A stretch of 5,976 nucleotides of DNA, taken from NCBI GenBank assembly GCA_913048145.1, contig CAJWVP010000190.1:1-5976 (forward strand), written 5' to 3'. How positions within the stretch are numbered: the first letter of the stretch is position 1; every line of letters starts with the position of its first letter. The notes beneath the pieces are model-generated. The model searched no databases, was not told the DNA's origin, and saw only the letters and a program-made list of their open reading frames with translations. The position numbers and the translations under genes are program-made. Positions 1 to 5,976 of the stretch are shown piece by piece. Source of the stretch: an uncultured Rhodospirillaceae bacterium (GTDB lineage Bacteria > Pseudomonadota > Alphaproteobacteria > Rhodospirillales > Casp-alpha2).

Positions 1-284
1 CATTACACGAGTTTAGGGAACAAAATATTAGCCAGAGAATTATACAAAATTATTTCAAAGATGAATCTCGATTCAAATCGGTAGAATATCCGCCGACGCA
101 ATGGCGTAATTGTCACAATAAAAAATTCGGTAACTCCAAGCAGGTTCGCTATCAGTATTATTAGCTCATAAAAGTCCTTTATTTCATCAGCATAATGGGA
201 TCTGGTTCGAACACTCTGGATCCTTAGAGTAAGCGCTATTTAGCGTATTTTATGCCCAAATTTTCCGCGGTCACAGTATTTTCA
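1..284. other. AT-rich flank without a supportable gene
   Basis: This stretch is about 37% GC by hand count, against clearly GC-richer coding DNA from 383 onward, so it is compositionally distinct. No open frame with a credible start and ribosome site was found. Two stop-free stretches lie in the same codon register on opposite strands. One is a plus frame open from base 3 to a TAG at 162-164 (53 residues). The other is a minus frame from 239 down to a TAA at 3-5 (78 codons, no ATG, hydrophobic middle). At most one could be coding, and neither resembles a family I know. It may be decayed sequence, the edge of an acquired segment, or the 3' end of a gene outside the window. Confidence 0.6.
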
Positions 285-480
285 GCTATTCGCCTAGCGG
301 TGAGACCGTGTCCACGGGCCGGGCCAATAACCCGACTGTAGTCGCGTTGGTATCCGCGTTATGATTAACGATTGCGTTGACGGCTATTCGTCGAGAGGTG
401 AGTCCGTACCCACGGGCCGAGCCAGTAGCCCGGCTATGGTCGCGTCCGTATCCGCGTTATGATTGACGATTGCGTTGACG
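285..480 (-). repeat. 98-bp tandem direct duplication of the gpsA 3' end
   Basis: Bases 285-382 and 383-480 align without gaps over 98 bp with 15 mismatches (about 85% identity), and the copies abut exactly. The right copy is the true gpsA terminus. The left copy, read on the minus strand in its own frame, still encodes a gpsA-like tail (AVNAIVNHNADTNATTVGLL, then ARPV and a short acidic end) with a TAG at 288-286. Because 98 is not a multiple of three, and gpsA stops at 386-384, the left copy cannot be translated as part of gpsA. The unit boundary lies almost exactly at the stop codon. Confidence 0.93.
286..382 (-). pseudogene. Detached remnant copy of the GpsA C-terminus
   Basis: This is the left unit of the tandem duplication, seen as a coding remnant. 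It holds 32 GpsA-like codons and a stop, with no start codon or ribosome site of its own, so it is not expected to be translated. It differs from the functional tail at 6 amino acids (D/N, I/T, A/V, G/D, D/V, D/G). Another 8 codons differ only synonymously. That balance suggests it was under protein-level constraint for part of its history, for example as the tail of a diverged gpsA allele before becoming a relic. Its immediate downstream side (below 285) is the AT-rich flank. Confidence 0.7.
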
Positions 481-1385
481 GCCAGGCAGATCGGCATGTC
501 CACTTGCAACTGGCCGGCCAGAGCGGTCACAGCCGCCGCCGTATCAACACCTTCGGCCACGGAATTCCGTTCGGCCAGAATATCGGTTAAAGCCCTGCAC
601 TGCCCCAGCGCCACGCCCAGCGAGAAATTTCGTGACTGCATGGCGTTGCAGGTCAGCGTCAGGTCGCCAATGCCAGAGAGGCCCATTAGGGTCTCGGGCC
701 TTCCACCTTTAGCGATCGACAGCCGCACCATTTCCGCCAATCCGCGGGTGATGATCGCGGCGCGCGCGTTGTCGCCAAGACCTCGCCCCTCAACGATACC
801 GCAGGCGATGGCGAGCACATTCTTGACCGCGCCACCAACCTCTGCGCCGATAACATCGGCGCTTTGATAAATTCGGAACTCAGGCGTGCTTAAGGCCTGC
901 GCCAAGCTGCTGCCGATCTTGGAGTCAGCACAGGCTAACGTTACGGCCGTCGGTTGCTCACGCGCCACTTCCACCGCAAAAGTGGGGCCAGAAAGCACCG
1001 CGAACAGTCGTTCCGGCAAAGCCTGTTCAACCACTTCGTTCATCAAAGCACCGCTGGCGATCTCAACACCTTTGGCACAAATGACCAAAGGCACGGAAAG
1101 ATCCAGATGCGGCGCAAGGGCTTCACAGGTGGCCCGAAGAAATTGCGACGGTGTGGCCAAGACGAGAGCGTCCGCCTCAGCAGCCTCACCAAGGTCGAGA
1201 GTAGCGCGGATCTGAGGCGCTAAGGGCACTCCAGGAAGGAACGGTGTGTTCTCATGCGCCGTGTTGATGGCCGTGACGACGTCTGATTCACGAGCCCAGA
1301 TCCTCACGTCACGGCCGGCTCGATGGGCCACGGTGGCCAAAGACGTTCCCCAGGCACCGGCGCCAATGACTCCAATTCGATTCAT
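384..1385 (-). CDS. gpsA: NAD(P)H-dependent glycerol-3-phosphate dehydrogenase
   Basis: Cytosolic enzyme that reduces dihydroxyacetone phosphate to sn-glycerol-3-phosphate, the backbone precursor of phospholipids. At 333 residues it has the usual family length. The Rossmann nucleotide-binding motif GAGAWG is at residues 8-13, with CAKG around K105 and SGPTFA at 132-137. The C-terminal substrate domain carries GGAVKNV (K188 is the expected catalytic lysine), GDNARAA at 204-210 and SGIGDLTLTC at 237-246, followed by SRN. The ATG at 1385-1383 is preceded by AGGTG (1395-1391) at 5-nt spacing, a good ribosome site. It lies 31 bp after tsaD on the same strand, so co-transcription is likely. The final 98 bp are duplicated directly downstream. 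No mutation in a key residue was seen, so the enzyme should be active. Confidence 0.97.
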   Translation of the reverse strand: MNRIGVIGAGAWGTSLATVAHRAGRDVRIWARESDVVTAINTAHENTPFLPGVPLAPQIRATLDLGEAAEADALVLATPSQFLRATCEALAPHLDLSVPLVICAKGVEIASGALMNEVVEQALPERLFAVLSGPTFAVEVAREQPTAVTLACADSKIGSSLAQALSTPEFRIYQSADVIGAEVGGAVKNVLAIACGIVEGRGLGDNARAAIITRGLAEMVRLSIAKGGRPETLMGLSGIGDLTLTCNAMQSRNFSLGVALGQCRALTDILAERNSVAEGVDTAAAVTALAGQLQVDMPICLAVNAIVNHNADTDATIAGLLARPVGTDSPLDE

Positions 1386-1390
1386 ATGTA

Positions 1391-1395
1391 CACCT
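1391..1395 (-). promoter_or_regulatory. gpsA ribosome binding site
   Basis: AGGTG on the minus strand, 5 nt before the gpsA ATG. It fixes the start and indicates that gpsA has its own translation initiation even if transcribed from the tsaD promoter. Confidence 0.7.
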
Positions 1396-1416
1396 AGCGG
1401 TTCTTAAGCCGTCTAT

Positions 1417-2490
1417 TCAAGCCTTAACGCCTGCGAAGGCCGCGGGTGGCGCATTGGGGTCCAGCGGCCAGCGCGGCCGCGGCTTGAATTCCAACTTGTC
1501 GGCGCCACGTCGGCGCAATTGCTCCAGTCCAGCCCAAGCCACCATGGCACCGTTGTCCGTGCAAAGATACGCCGGTGGCGCATGAAACGGCAGCCCATGC
1601 GCAGCGGCTAGAGCCGTCAAACGATCACGCAAGTAGGCATTCGCAGCAACGCCCCCGGCCACGACCAGAGCGCCAGCTTCGGGGCAATGCGCCCGGAACG
1701 CCTCGATCGCGTTGGCGCAACGGTCCTCCAGGACTTCGGCGGCGGCTCGTTGGAACGACGCACAAAGATCGGCAATGTCGCGATCCGAAAATGGGCCCGG
1801 CGGCAACGCTTCCAGGGTTTGGCGGACTTTGGTCTTGAGGCCGGAGAAGGAGAAATCGCAGCCGTCGCGCCCGCGCATCGGCCGGGGCAGAGGAAACCGG
1901 CCGTCATCGCCGTCGCGGGCCCGCGCCTCCACCTGAGGCCCACCCGGATATCCAAGCCCCATTAGCTTCGCGGACTTGTCGAACGCTTCGCCCAAGGCAT
2001 CGTCGACCGTCGTGCCGATGCGGCGATATGACCCTACGCCTTCGACGATCAACAATTGGCAATGCCCGCCCGACACCAATAAAAGTAGATAGGGGAACGC
2101 GACGGCCTCTCCGGATGCAGTCCCGCTGAGCCGCGCCGTCAGCGCGTGGGCCTCAAGATGATTAACAGCGACAAACGGCTTTGCTTCGGCCAGAGCAATG
2201 GCCTTGGCGGTCATGACACCAACCATGACGCCGCCGATCAGGCCCGGGCCGCCAGTCGCGGCAACACCGCCAAGATCAGAAAAGGTGATCCCAGCTTCGG
2301 ACATAGCCTGGGCAACAACGCCATCAACAGCCTCCACGTGGGCGCGGGCGGCGATTTCCGGCACAACGCCGCCATAGGGCTCATGCGCCTCCAATTGCGA
2401 AAGCACGATATTGGAGAGAATCCGGCGATCGGCGGCGACTACGGCTGCCGCCGTCTCATCGCAACTGGTTTCGATGCCGAGGACGATCAT
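1417..2490 (-). CDS. tsaD: tRNA N6-adenosine threonylcarbamoyltransferase TsaD
   Basis: Transfers the threonylcarbamoyl group from threonylcarbamoyl-AMP to A37 of tRNAs reading ANN codons, acting with TsaB and TsaE in bacteria. It was formerly annotated as Gcp, an O-sialoglycoprotein endopeptidase. The protein has 357 residues, a usual family length. It begins with the diagnostic GIETSCDETA and has the metal ligands H111 and H115 in NHLEAH, SGGH at 140-143, DDALGEAFDK at 163-172, GGVAAN near 279-284 and the third ligand D312 in CTDNGAM. The ASKHA fold motifs are complete. A TTG two codons upstream (2496-2494) is open in frame, but the ATG at 2490 gives the canonical family N-terminus. No clear Shine-Dalgarno precedes it. 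It leads the tsaD-gpsA pair and is divergent from hemC. Confidence 0.97.
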   Translation of the reverse strand: MIVLGIETSCDETAAAVVAADRRILSNIVLSQLEAHEPYGGVVPEIAARAHVEAVDGVVAQAMSEAGITFSDLGGVAATGGPGLIGGVMVGVMTAKAIALAEAKPFVAVNHLEAHALTARLSGTASGEAVAFPYLLLLVSGGHCQLLIVEGVGSYRRIGTTVDDALGEAFDKSAKLMGLGYPGGPQVEARARDGDDGRFPLPRPMRGRDGCDFSFSGLKTKVRQTLEALPPGPFSDRDIADLCASFQRAAAEVLEDRCANAIEAFRAHCPEAGALVVAGGVAANAYLRDRLTALAAAHGLPFHAPPAYLCTDNGAMVAWAGLEQLRRRGADKLEFKPRPRWPLDPNAPPAAFAGVKA

Positions 2491-2498
2491 GGACAAGC

Positions 2499-2527
2499 GA
2501 TATACACATGCTAAAAATCAATGTGAA
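2499..2527 (-). promoter_or_regulatory. Candidate sigma-70-type promoter for tsaD-gpsA
   Basis: On the minus strand TTCACA (2527-2522, 5 of 6 to TTGACA) is followed after exactly 17 bp by TATATC (2504-2499, 4 of 6 to TATAAT). The predicted transcription start falls at about 2493-2490, on or within a few bases of the tsaD ATG. The transcript could then be leaderless, which would fit the absence of a Shine-Dalgarno. This is inference from a consensus match in a short divergent spacer. Confidence 0.35.
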
Positions 2528-2571
2528 CCTTACCCTCAGTCTTGCGGCCTTGCCAGAACATTGGTGATTTA

Positions 2572-3504
2572 ATGACTACGCCACCCCTCCTGACCATCGG
2601 TACACGCACGAGCCCGCTCGCCTTAGCACAAACCGTCGAAGCGACTGCCCGTTTGGCCGCGGCCAACCCGGCCCTGGCCGCACCCGACGCTTTTATAATC
2701 TCGAAGATCCAGACTACCGGCGACCAGATTCAGGGCCGTCACCTGGCAGAATTCGGCGGTAAGGGCCTGTTCGCGAAGGAATTGGACACCGCGCTTCTCG
2801 ATGGCCACATCGACCTTGCCGTTCACTCCCTCAAGGACCTTGAAACGCGGCTGCCAGCAGGCATTACGTTAGCCGCCTGCTTGGAGCGCGAAGATCCGCG
2901 CGACACTTTGATCGGCGTAGGGCTGAAAGGCCTCGATGATCTGCCGATAGGGGCCCTTGTGGGCACGGCATCGCTTCGTCGCCAGGCACAGCTTCTACAC
3001 CGGCGGCCAGACATCCAGATCACGCTGCTACGGGGGAATATCCAGACCCGCATGCGGAAGATTCGCGAGGGCGAAGCTGACGCCACGTTCTTGGCTCTCG
3101 CTGGGCTGAACCGTCTGGGCGTCGGGCATGAAGCCGCGTGTATCCTGTCACCGGATGAGCTCTTACCGGCCTGCGGGCAAGGCGTCATCGGCATTACCTG
3201 CCGGACCGACGATTCGCGCGTTCGCGCTTGGCTGGAGCGGATCAACCACGCCGAGACCATGTCCAGAATTTTCGCCGAAAGGGCCATGTTAGATCAGTTG
3301 GACGGTACCTGCCGCACACCCATCGGCGGCTTAGCGGCGTTGACCGAAGGCGGCAAATTGACTTTGCGCGGATTGGTCGCTCGGCCCGACGGGTCGGCCT
3401 TGTTCCGCGGCGAGTTGGCTGGGGCTGACGATGACGCGCATGCCCTGGGACGCGAGCTGGGCGCCCGGCTGCGCCGCGATGCCGGCGATAATCTCTTTCA
3501 GTAA
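2572..3504 (+). CDS. hemC: Porphobilinogen deaminase (hydroxymethylbilane synthase)
   Basis: Cytosolic enzyme that polymerises four porphobilinogen units into hydroxymethylbilane on a covalently bound dipyrromethane cofactor; the product feeds HemD. The 310-residue length is typical. Visible family blocks are IGTRTSPLALAQ (residues 9-20), GGKGLFAKELD, AVHSLKD with the catalytic aspartate at D89, GTASLRRQAQLL, LLRGNIQTR, GQGVIGI, and LDGTCRTPIGG, whose Cys247 is the cofactor attachment residue. An in-frame TTG at 2542 would add 10 residues. The ATG at 2572 is chosen because the protein then starts as family members do and GGTGA (2563-2567) lies 4 nt upstream. A weak extended -10-like sequence (TG at 2509-2510, then TAAAAA from 2512) could be part of its promoter. 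It is the first gene of hemC-hemD. Confidence 0.97.
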   Translation: MTTPPLLTIGTRTSPLALAQTVEATARLAAANPALAAPDAFIISKIQTTGDQIQGRHLAEFGGKGLFAKELDTALLDGHIDLAVHSLKDLETRLPAGITLAACLEREDPRDTLIGVGLKGLDDLPIGALVGTASLRRQAQLLHRRPDIQITLLRGNIQTRMRKIREGEADATFLALAGLNRLGVGHEAACILSPDELLPACGQGVIGITCRTDDSRVRAWLERINHAETMSRIFAERAMLDQLDGTCRTPIGGLAALTEGGKLTLRGLVARPDGSALFRGELAGADDDAHALGRELGARLRRDAGDNLFQ

Positions 3505-3520
3505 AGGATAACGCGCGACC

Positions 3521-4228
3521 GTGCGCCTACTGTTGACCCGCCCACAACCGGATTCCGAGAAACTCGCTCGGGACCTGACTGCGTGCGGAATCTCGTCGAT
3601 CATCGAACCGCTGTTGAATATCATAGTACATGAGGGACCGCCGCTCGACACCACGGGCGTCGCGGCCCTCGCCTTTACCAGCGCGAACGGCGTCCAAGCC
3701 TTCGCGGAGCGGTCCTCGCGCCGCGACCTACCTGTTTACGCGGTTGGCGACGCGACCGCCCGCGCCGCCCACGCCGCCGCGTTCAAAGACGTGCAATCGG
3801 CCATGGGCGACGTCGATGATCTCGCCCGACTGCTAACTCGGGCCATGTCTCCAGAAGCCGGGGCGATCCTGCATCCAGCGGCAAGCCAGGTGGCTGGCGA
3901 TCTGGCGAGGCGCCTCGCCGATGCGGGTTTCGCCTATCGCCGCGAAGTCATATATAAGTCGGAAAAGGTGTCAGCCCTCAGCCCAGAGACGCGCGCCGCA
4001 ATCGCGTGCGGCGAGATCGATGGCGTTGTATTGATGTCGCCTAGGACTGGCCAAATCTTTAAAGAATTGATGATCCGTGCTGGATTAGCAGATCGAGCAG
4101 CCGACATGACTGTCTTTTGTCTGAGCCCGGCAGTAGCGGTTGCCGCTGACGGCTTGCCATGGTGCAACATCCAAACAGCGGCACGCCCCGAACAGGATGC
4201 ATTCATGGCATTGTTGACGGGCCCTTAG
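3521..4228 (+). CDS. hemD: Uroporphyrinogen-III synthase
   Basis: Closes the linear hydroxymethylbilane from HemC with inversion of the D ring to give uroporphyrinogen III, the branch point to heme, siroheme, cobalamin and bacteriochlorophyll. The 235 residues are a normal length. This family is weakly conserved, but its signature blocks are visible: the N-terminal LLLTRPQPDS, AFTSANGVQAF (51-61), VYAVGDATA, LHPAASQVAGDL near the middle, VIYKSEKV, VVLMSPRTGQIF and CLSPAVAVAA near the C-terminus. Translation starts at GTG. The nearest purine-rich site, AAGGA (3504-3508), overlaps the hemC stop and is a rather long 12 nt away, so HemD translation may partly depend on ribosomes finishing hemC. 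The gap to hemC is 16 bp, and operon membership is strongly supported. Confidence 0.95.
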   Translation: MRLLLTRPQPDSEKLARDLTACGISSIIEPLLNIIVHEGPPLDTTGVAALAFTSANGVQAFAERSSRRDLPVYAVGDATARAAHAAAFKDVQSAMGDVDDLARLLTRAMSPEAGAILHPAASQVAGDLARRLADAGFAYRREVIYKSEKVSALSPETRAAIACGEIDGVVLMSPRTGQIFKELMIRAGLADRAADMTVFCLSPAVAVAADGLPWCNIQTAARPEQDAFMALLTGP

Positions 4229-4351
4229 GCGCACAGTTTTTGTCCACCGCCGATGCCGATCGTGCTAGGTTCACCGAGACGAATCTGATATAGCTCTTGT
4301 CCAGTCGTGCGGATCCTGACGACAAACGACGAAACGATGTTCATTTAGGCC

Positions 4352-4357
4352 AGGGGA
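4352..4357 (+). promoter_or_regulatory. Ribosome binding site choosing the Mic60-like start
   Basis: AGGGGA, 5 nt before the ATG at 4363. No comparable site precedes the upstream in-frame TTG at 4297, so the shorter N-terminus, MAETAKPKPRRG, is preferred. Confidence 0.7.
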
Positions 4358-4362
4358 TCGGA

Positions 4363-5448
4363 ATGGCGGAAACGGCCAAGCCAAAACCGCGAAGAGGGTC
4401 GAAAACACAAGCCCCCGCGGCCAAAACCCGCACCCGCACGGCAGCAAAACCCGAGGCGTATCAAGAGCCTGCCGCCGAGGCATCGGCTAAAACCGCCAAA
4501 CAAGCCACAGCCAGTGACGGCGAACACGTGAAAATTACCCCGCCGGCGCCGACCAAGAAGAGCAGCGGTGCATGGTTCTTTTCATTTCTCTTGATAATCG
4601 TCATTGTCGGTGTCGGGCACGTCACCTGGCCGCGCTGGCAGCCTTATGTGATGGCCTATGTGCCCGATGGCTTGAATATTGCGTTCGATGATTCGCGTGT
4701 CGACGGTTTAACGGCGCGTATCGGTGAACTTGAAGCGAAAACGATTTCGCTGCGTCAGCGGGACAAGGAGATTGTCCGCCTGGAAAGCGAGCGCGAAGAG
4801 CTCCAACAATCGCTTGCCGGTGTTCTGGAGCACATCGAATCCCTGGAACGCTCAATTTTCGCCGTAAAGGAGATGGCGAAGGCAGCGGCAACAGCGACGG
4901 TCGACGAAGCGGCCGCGGCAAGCCACGGGCTTAAGGAGCTGAACGAACGGTTAAGAAAATTAGAAATAGCGCCAGCACCAGCGCAATCTGGCGACTCCGC
5001 GTTTGCGAGCCAATTGGGCAAACTCGAAAAAGACCAGACGTTAGCGCAGGAGCTCTCCCAGCGGGTCGTACAACTTGAGAAGTCCAGCACACGTTCAAAG
5101 CAGGAGTTGGCGGAAACTCTAAACCAGCTCAATGCTTCGCGCCAGACCGTCCAGGCGCTTGAAGGCCGCGTGGCATCTGTCGAAGCCCGGCCCACCAGTA
5201 ACGTATCTGGAAAAGTATCCATGATCATCCTGGCTGTCAGCGAACTGCGTGATGCGGTTCATCGGGGCCGTCCCTATATGACCGAATTGGAAGCGGTGAA
5301 AGCCGCCGCCGGAAGCGGCCCTCCGATTCGCGCGGCGCTAATAAGCCTCGACAAGAACGCCACCGAGGGGATTAGCACATTGTCCAGCCTCCGTGAGGCG
5401 TTTTCCAAACTGGCCAGCACCATCGTTGCTGCTGATAGAGATACCTAA
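4363..5448 (+). CDS. mic60: Mic60/mitofilin-like membrane coiled-coil protein, C-terminally truncated
   Basis: The 361 residues begin with a Lys/Ala/Pro/Thr-rich tail (1-66) expected in the cytoplasm. One membrane helix follows (about 70-88, WFFSFLLIIVIVGVG), then a long periplasmic region with coiled-coil heptads at about 113-160 and 217-276. The end (283-355) resembles the beginning of the C-terminal domain of alphaproteobacterial COG4223/Mic60 proteins. These lie next to hemC-hemD and are linked to inner-membrane folding. The ATG at 4363 has AGGGGA (4352-4357) 5 nt upstream, better than the in-frame TTG at 4297. Family members normally continue roughly another hundred residues. Here the frame stops at 5446-5448, and the DNA beyond encodes a beta-helix protein on the other strand. 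Family assignment rests on topology, context and remembered C-terminal pattern. Function of the shortened form is doubtful. Confidence 0.72.
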   Translation: MAETAKPKPRRGSKTQAPAAKTRTRTAAKPEAYQEPAAEASAKTAKQATASDGEHVKITPPAPTKKSSGAWFFSFLLIIVIVGVGHVTWPRWQPYVMAYVPDGLNIAFDDSRVDGLTARIGELEAKTISLRQRDKEIVRLESEREELQQSLAGVLEHIESLERSIFAVKEMAKAAATATVDEAAAASHGLKELNERLRKLEIAPAPAQSGDSAFASQLGKLEKDQTLAQELSQRVVQLEKSSTRSKQELAETLNQLNASRQTVQALEGRVASVEARPTSNVSGKVSMIILAVSELRDAVHRGRPYMTELEAVKAAAGSGPPIRAALISLDKNATEGISTLSSLREAFSKLASTIVAADRDT

Positions 5449-5976
5449 GCCGCCTGTGCCACCACAAACGACGAAGGTGCTGCCACCTGTGATAGCGAGG
5501 CCACCACCGCTGTCGAGCGCCACGTTGCGCTCAATCGATGTGCCAAAACCGAGCCTAACAAGCGATGTAGCATTCACACCTGCGCCCATGGCAGCAAGCA
5601 CTCCCGCTCCCATGCCGTCGGCTTTGTTGTCGGAAACGGAGGAGTGCACAAGGGACAGTTGCGACCCGAACATAGCGATACCACCACCCGACGCAGTATC
5701 GAGCCCGTCCAGATCATGACGAAGCGATGCCTTGCCAGCCACAGAGTTACCCCGGACGGACGCGTCCTGTTCAAGCGTGATCGTGGATCTCGAAGCATCA
5801 AGCCCTCCTCCATAGTTTGAGCACAAATTGTCTTGGATGTGACTTGCAGACAAGATCATAGTGCTACTCTCCAGGAGTATACCCCCGCCACGGTGGCGTG
5901 CAATGTTTCGTTGAGGCTGATTTCCAGAGTTCTCATAAGTATCATCAAGTGAATCATTTAATTTCTCTATGGAATT
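5338..5976 (-). CDS. Right-handed beta-helix (Pmp/autotransporter-like repeat) protein, partial
   Basis: A minus-strand frame is open from the window edge to a TAG at 5340-5338, with 212 residues visible. An internal ATG at 5859 is not the real start, because the repeat pattern continues upstream of it (RHRGGGILLESSTM, from about 5898). Five GGG[IL]/GAGV turns recur at 26, 41, 26 and 34 residues, each followed by S/T-rich strands ending in phrases such as SHIQDN, ASVRGN, SSVSDN and TSIERN. This is the pattern of parallel beta-helix proteins, including chlamydial Pmp and other surface or secreted proteins. Secretion is therefore likely, but no signal peptide or anchor is in view. The last 37 codons (5338-5448) lie antisense to the Mic60-like 3' end and are probably not native, so this gene also seems cut near 5415-5450. 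The exact function is unknown. Confidence 0.65.
   Translation of the reverse strand, partial: NSIEKLNDSLDDTYENSGNQPQRNIARHRGGGILLESSTMILSASHIQDNLCSNYGGGLDASRSTITLEQDASVRGNSVAGKASLRHDLDGLDTASGGGIAMFGSQLSLVHSSVSDNKADGMGAGVLAAMGAGVNATSLVRLGFGTSIERNVALDSGGGLAITGGSTFVVCGGTGGLGISISSNDGAGQFGKRLTEAGQCANPLGGVLVEAY

Noticed and set aside
204..212. GGTTCGAAC, like a tRNA T-loop
   Set aside because: The flanks do not form the 5-bp T stem on either strand, and no acceptor or anticodon arm can be drawn around it.
233..250. Small hairpin CGCT-ATTT-AGCG followed by a T-rich run, terminator-like on the plus strand
   Set aside because: The stem is only 4-5 bp, the T run is interrupted, and no plus-strand gene that it would serve is supported. 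It is in the wrong orientation for gpsA.
2542..2571. TTG-initiated N-terminal extension of hemC; similar TTG extensions of tsaD (2496) and the Mic60-like gene (4297)
   Set aside because: In each case the downstream ATG gives the family-typical N-terminus or has a better ribosome site.
2823..3287. Minus-strand open frame of 154 residues inside hemC, and other long antisense frames within tsaD and the Mic60-like gene
   Set aside because: These are shadows of strongly coding GC-rich genes on the other strand. They have low-complexity Ser/Arg composition and no family motifs.
4229..4362. Possible independent promoter or terminator in the 134-bp hemD to Mic60-like spacer
   Set aside because: No hexamer pair with acceptable spacing and no stem-loop with a T run was found, so no site is called.
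5393..5719. Plus-strand Pro-rich open frame of 108 residues
   Set aside because: It is the antisense of the Gly-rich beta-helix repeats; the proline runs mirror the GGG turns. It has no homology-like pattern and does not continue the Mic60-like protein.

Overview
The window carries a conserved alphaproteobacterial housekeeping block of moderately high GC. Both edges are abrupt and look rearranged. Taxonomy is inferred from gene order (hemC-hemD-Mic60/COG4223-like gene, divergent from tsaD-gpsA) and from the protein sequences. This order is familiar from Alphaproteobacteria; the genus cannot be named from the sequence alone.

Layout. Bases 1-284 are AT-rich (about 37% GC by hand count) with no gene I can defend. 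Bases 285-382 are a diverged second copy of the last 98 bp of gpsA, directly abutting the functional 3' end (383-480). On the minus strand, tsaD (2490 to 1417) is followed by gpsA (1385 to 384) with a 31-bp gap, probably one transcript. On the plus strand, starting from the divergent intergenic region 2491-2571, hemC (2572-3504) and hemD (3521-4228) sit 16 bp apart. After 134 bp comes a membrane-anchored coiled-coil protein of the Mic60/mitofilin-like family (4363-5448). From the right edge, a minus-strand frame encodes a right-handed beta-helix repeat protein whose start lies outside the window. It runs into the antisense of the Mic60-like 3' end.

How the genes fit together. HemC and HemD perform consecutive steps of tetrapyrrole synthesis (porphobilinogen to hydroxymethylbilane to uroporphyrinogen III). 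The Mic60-like protein is the usual operon companion in this lineage and is thought to shape inner-membrane folds. TsaD makes the t6A37 modification of ANN-decoding tRNAs. GpsA makes sn-glycerol-3-phosphate for phospholipids. All four enzymes keep their recognisable active-site motifs and look functional.

Most notable signals. (1) The Mic60-like gene appears to lose its C-terminal domain at a breakpoint near 5415-5450, where an unrelated beta-helix gene begins on the other strand. (2) The gpsA 3' end is tandemly duplicated at 85% identity, with an excess of synonymous differences. Either could be real rearrangement or an assembly join. I found no CRISPR array, RNA gene, insertion sequence or evidence of a new defence-type system.
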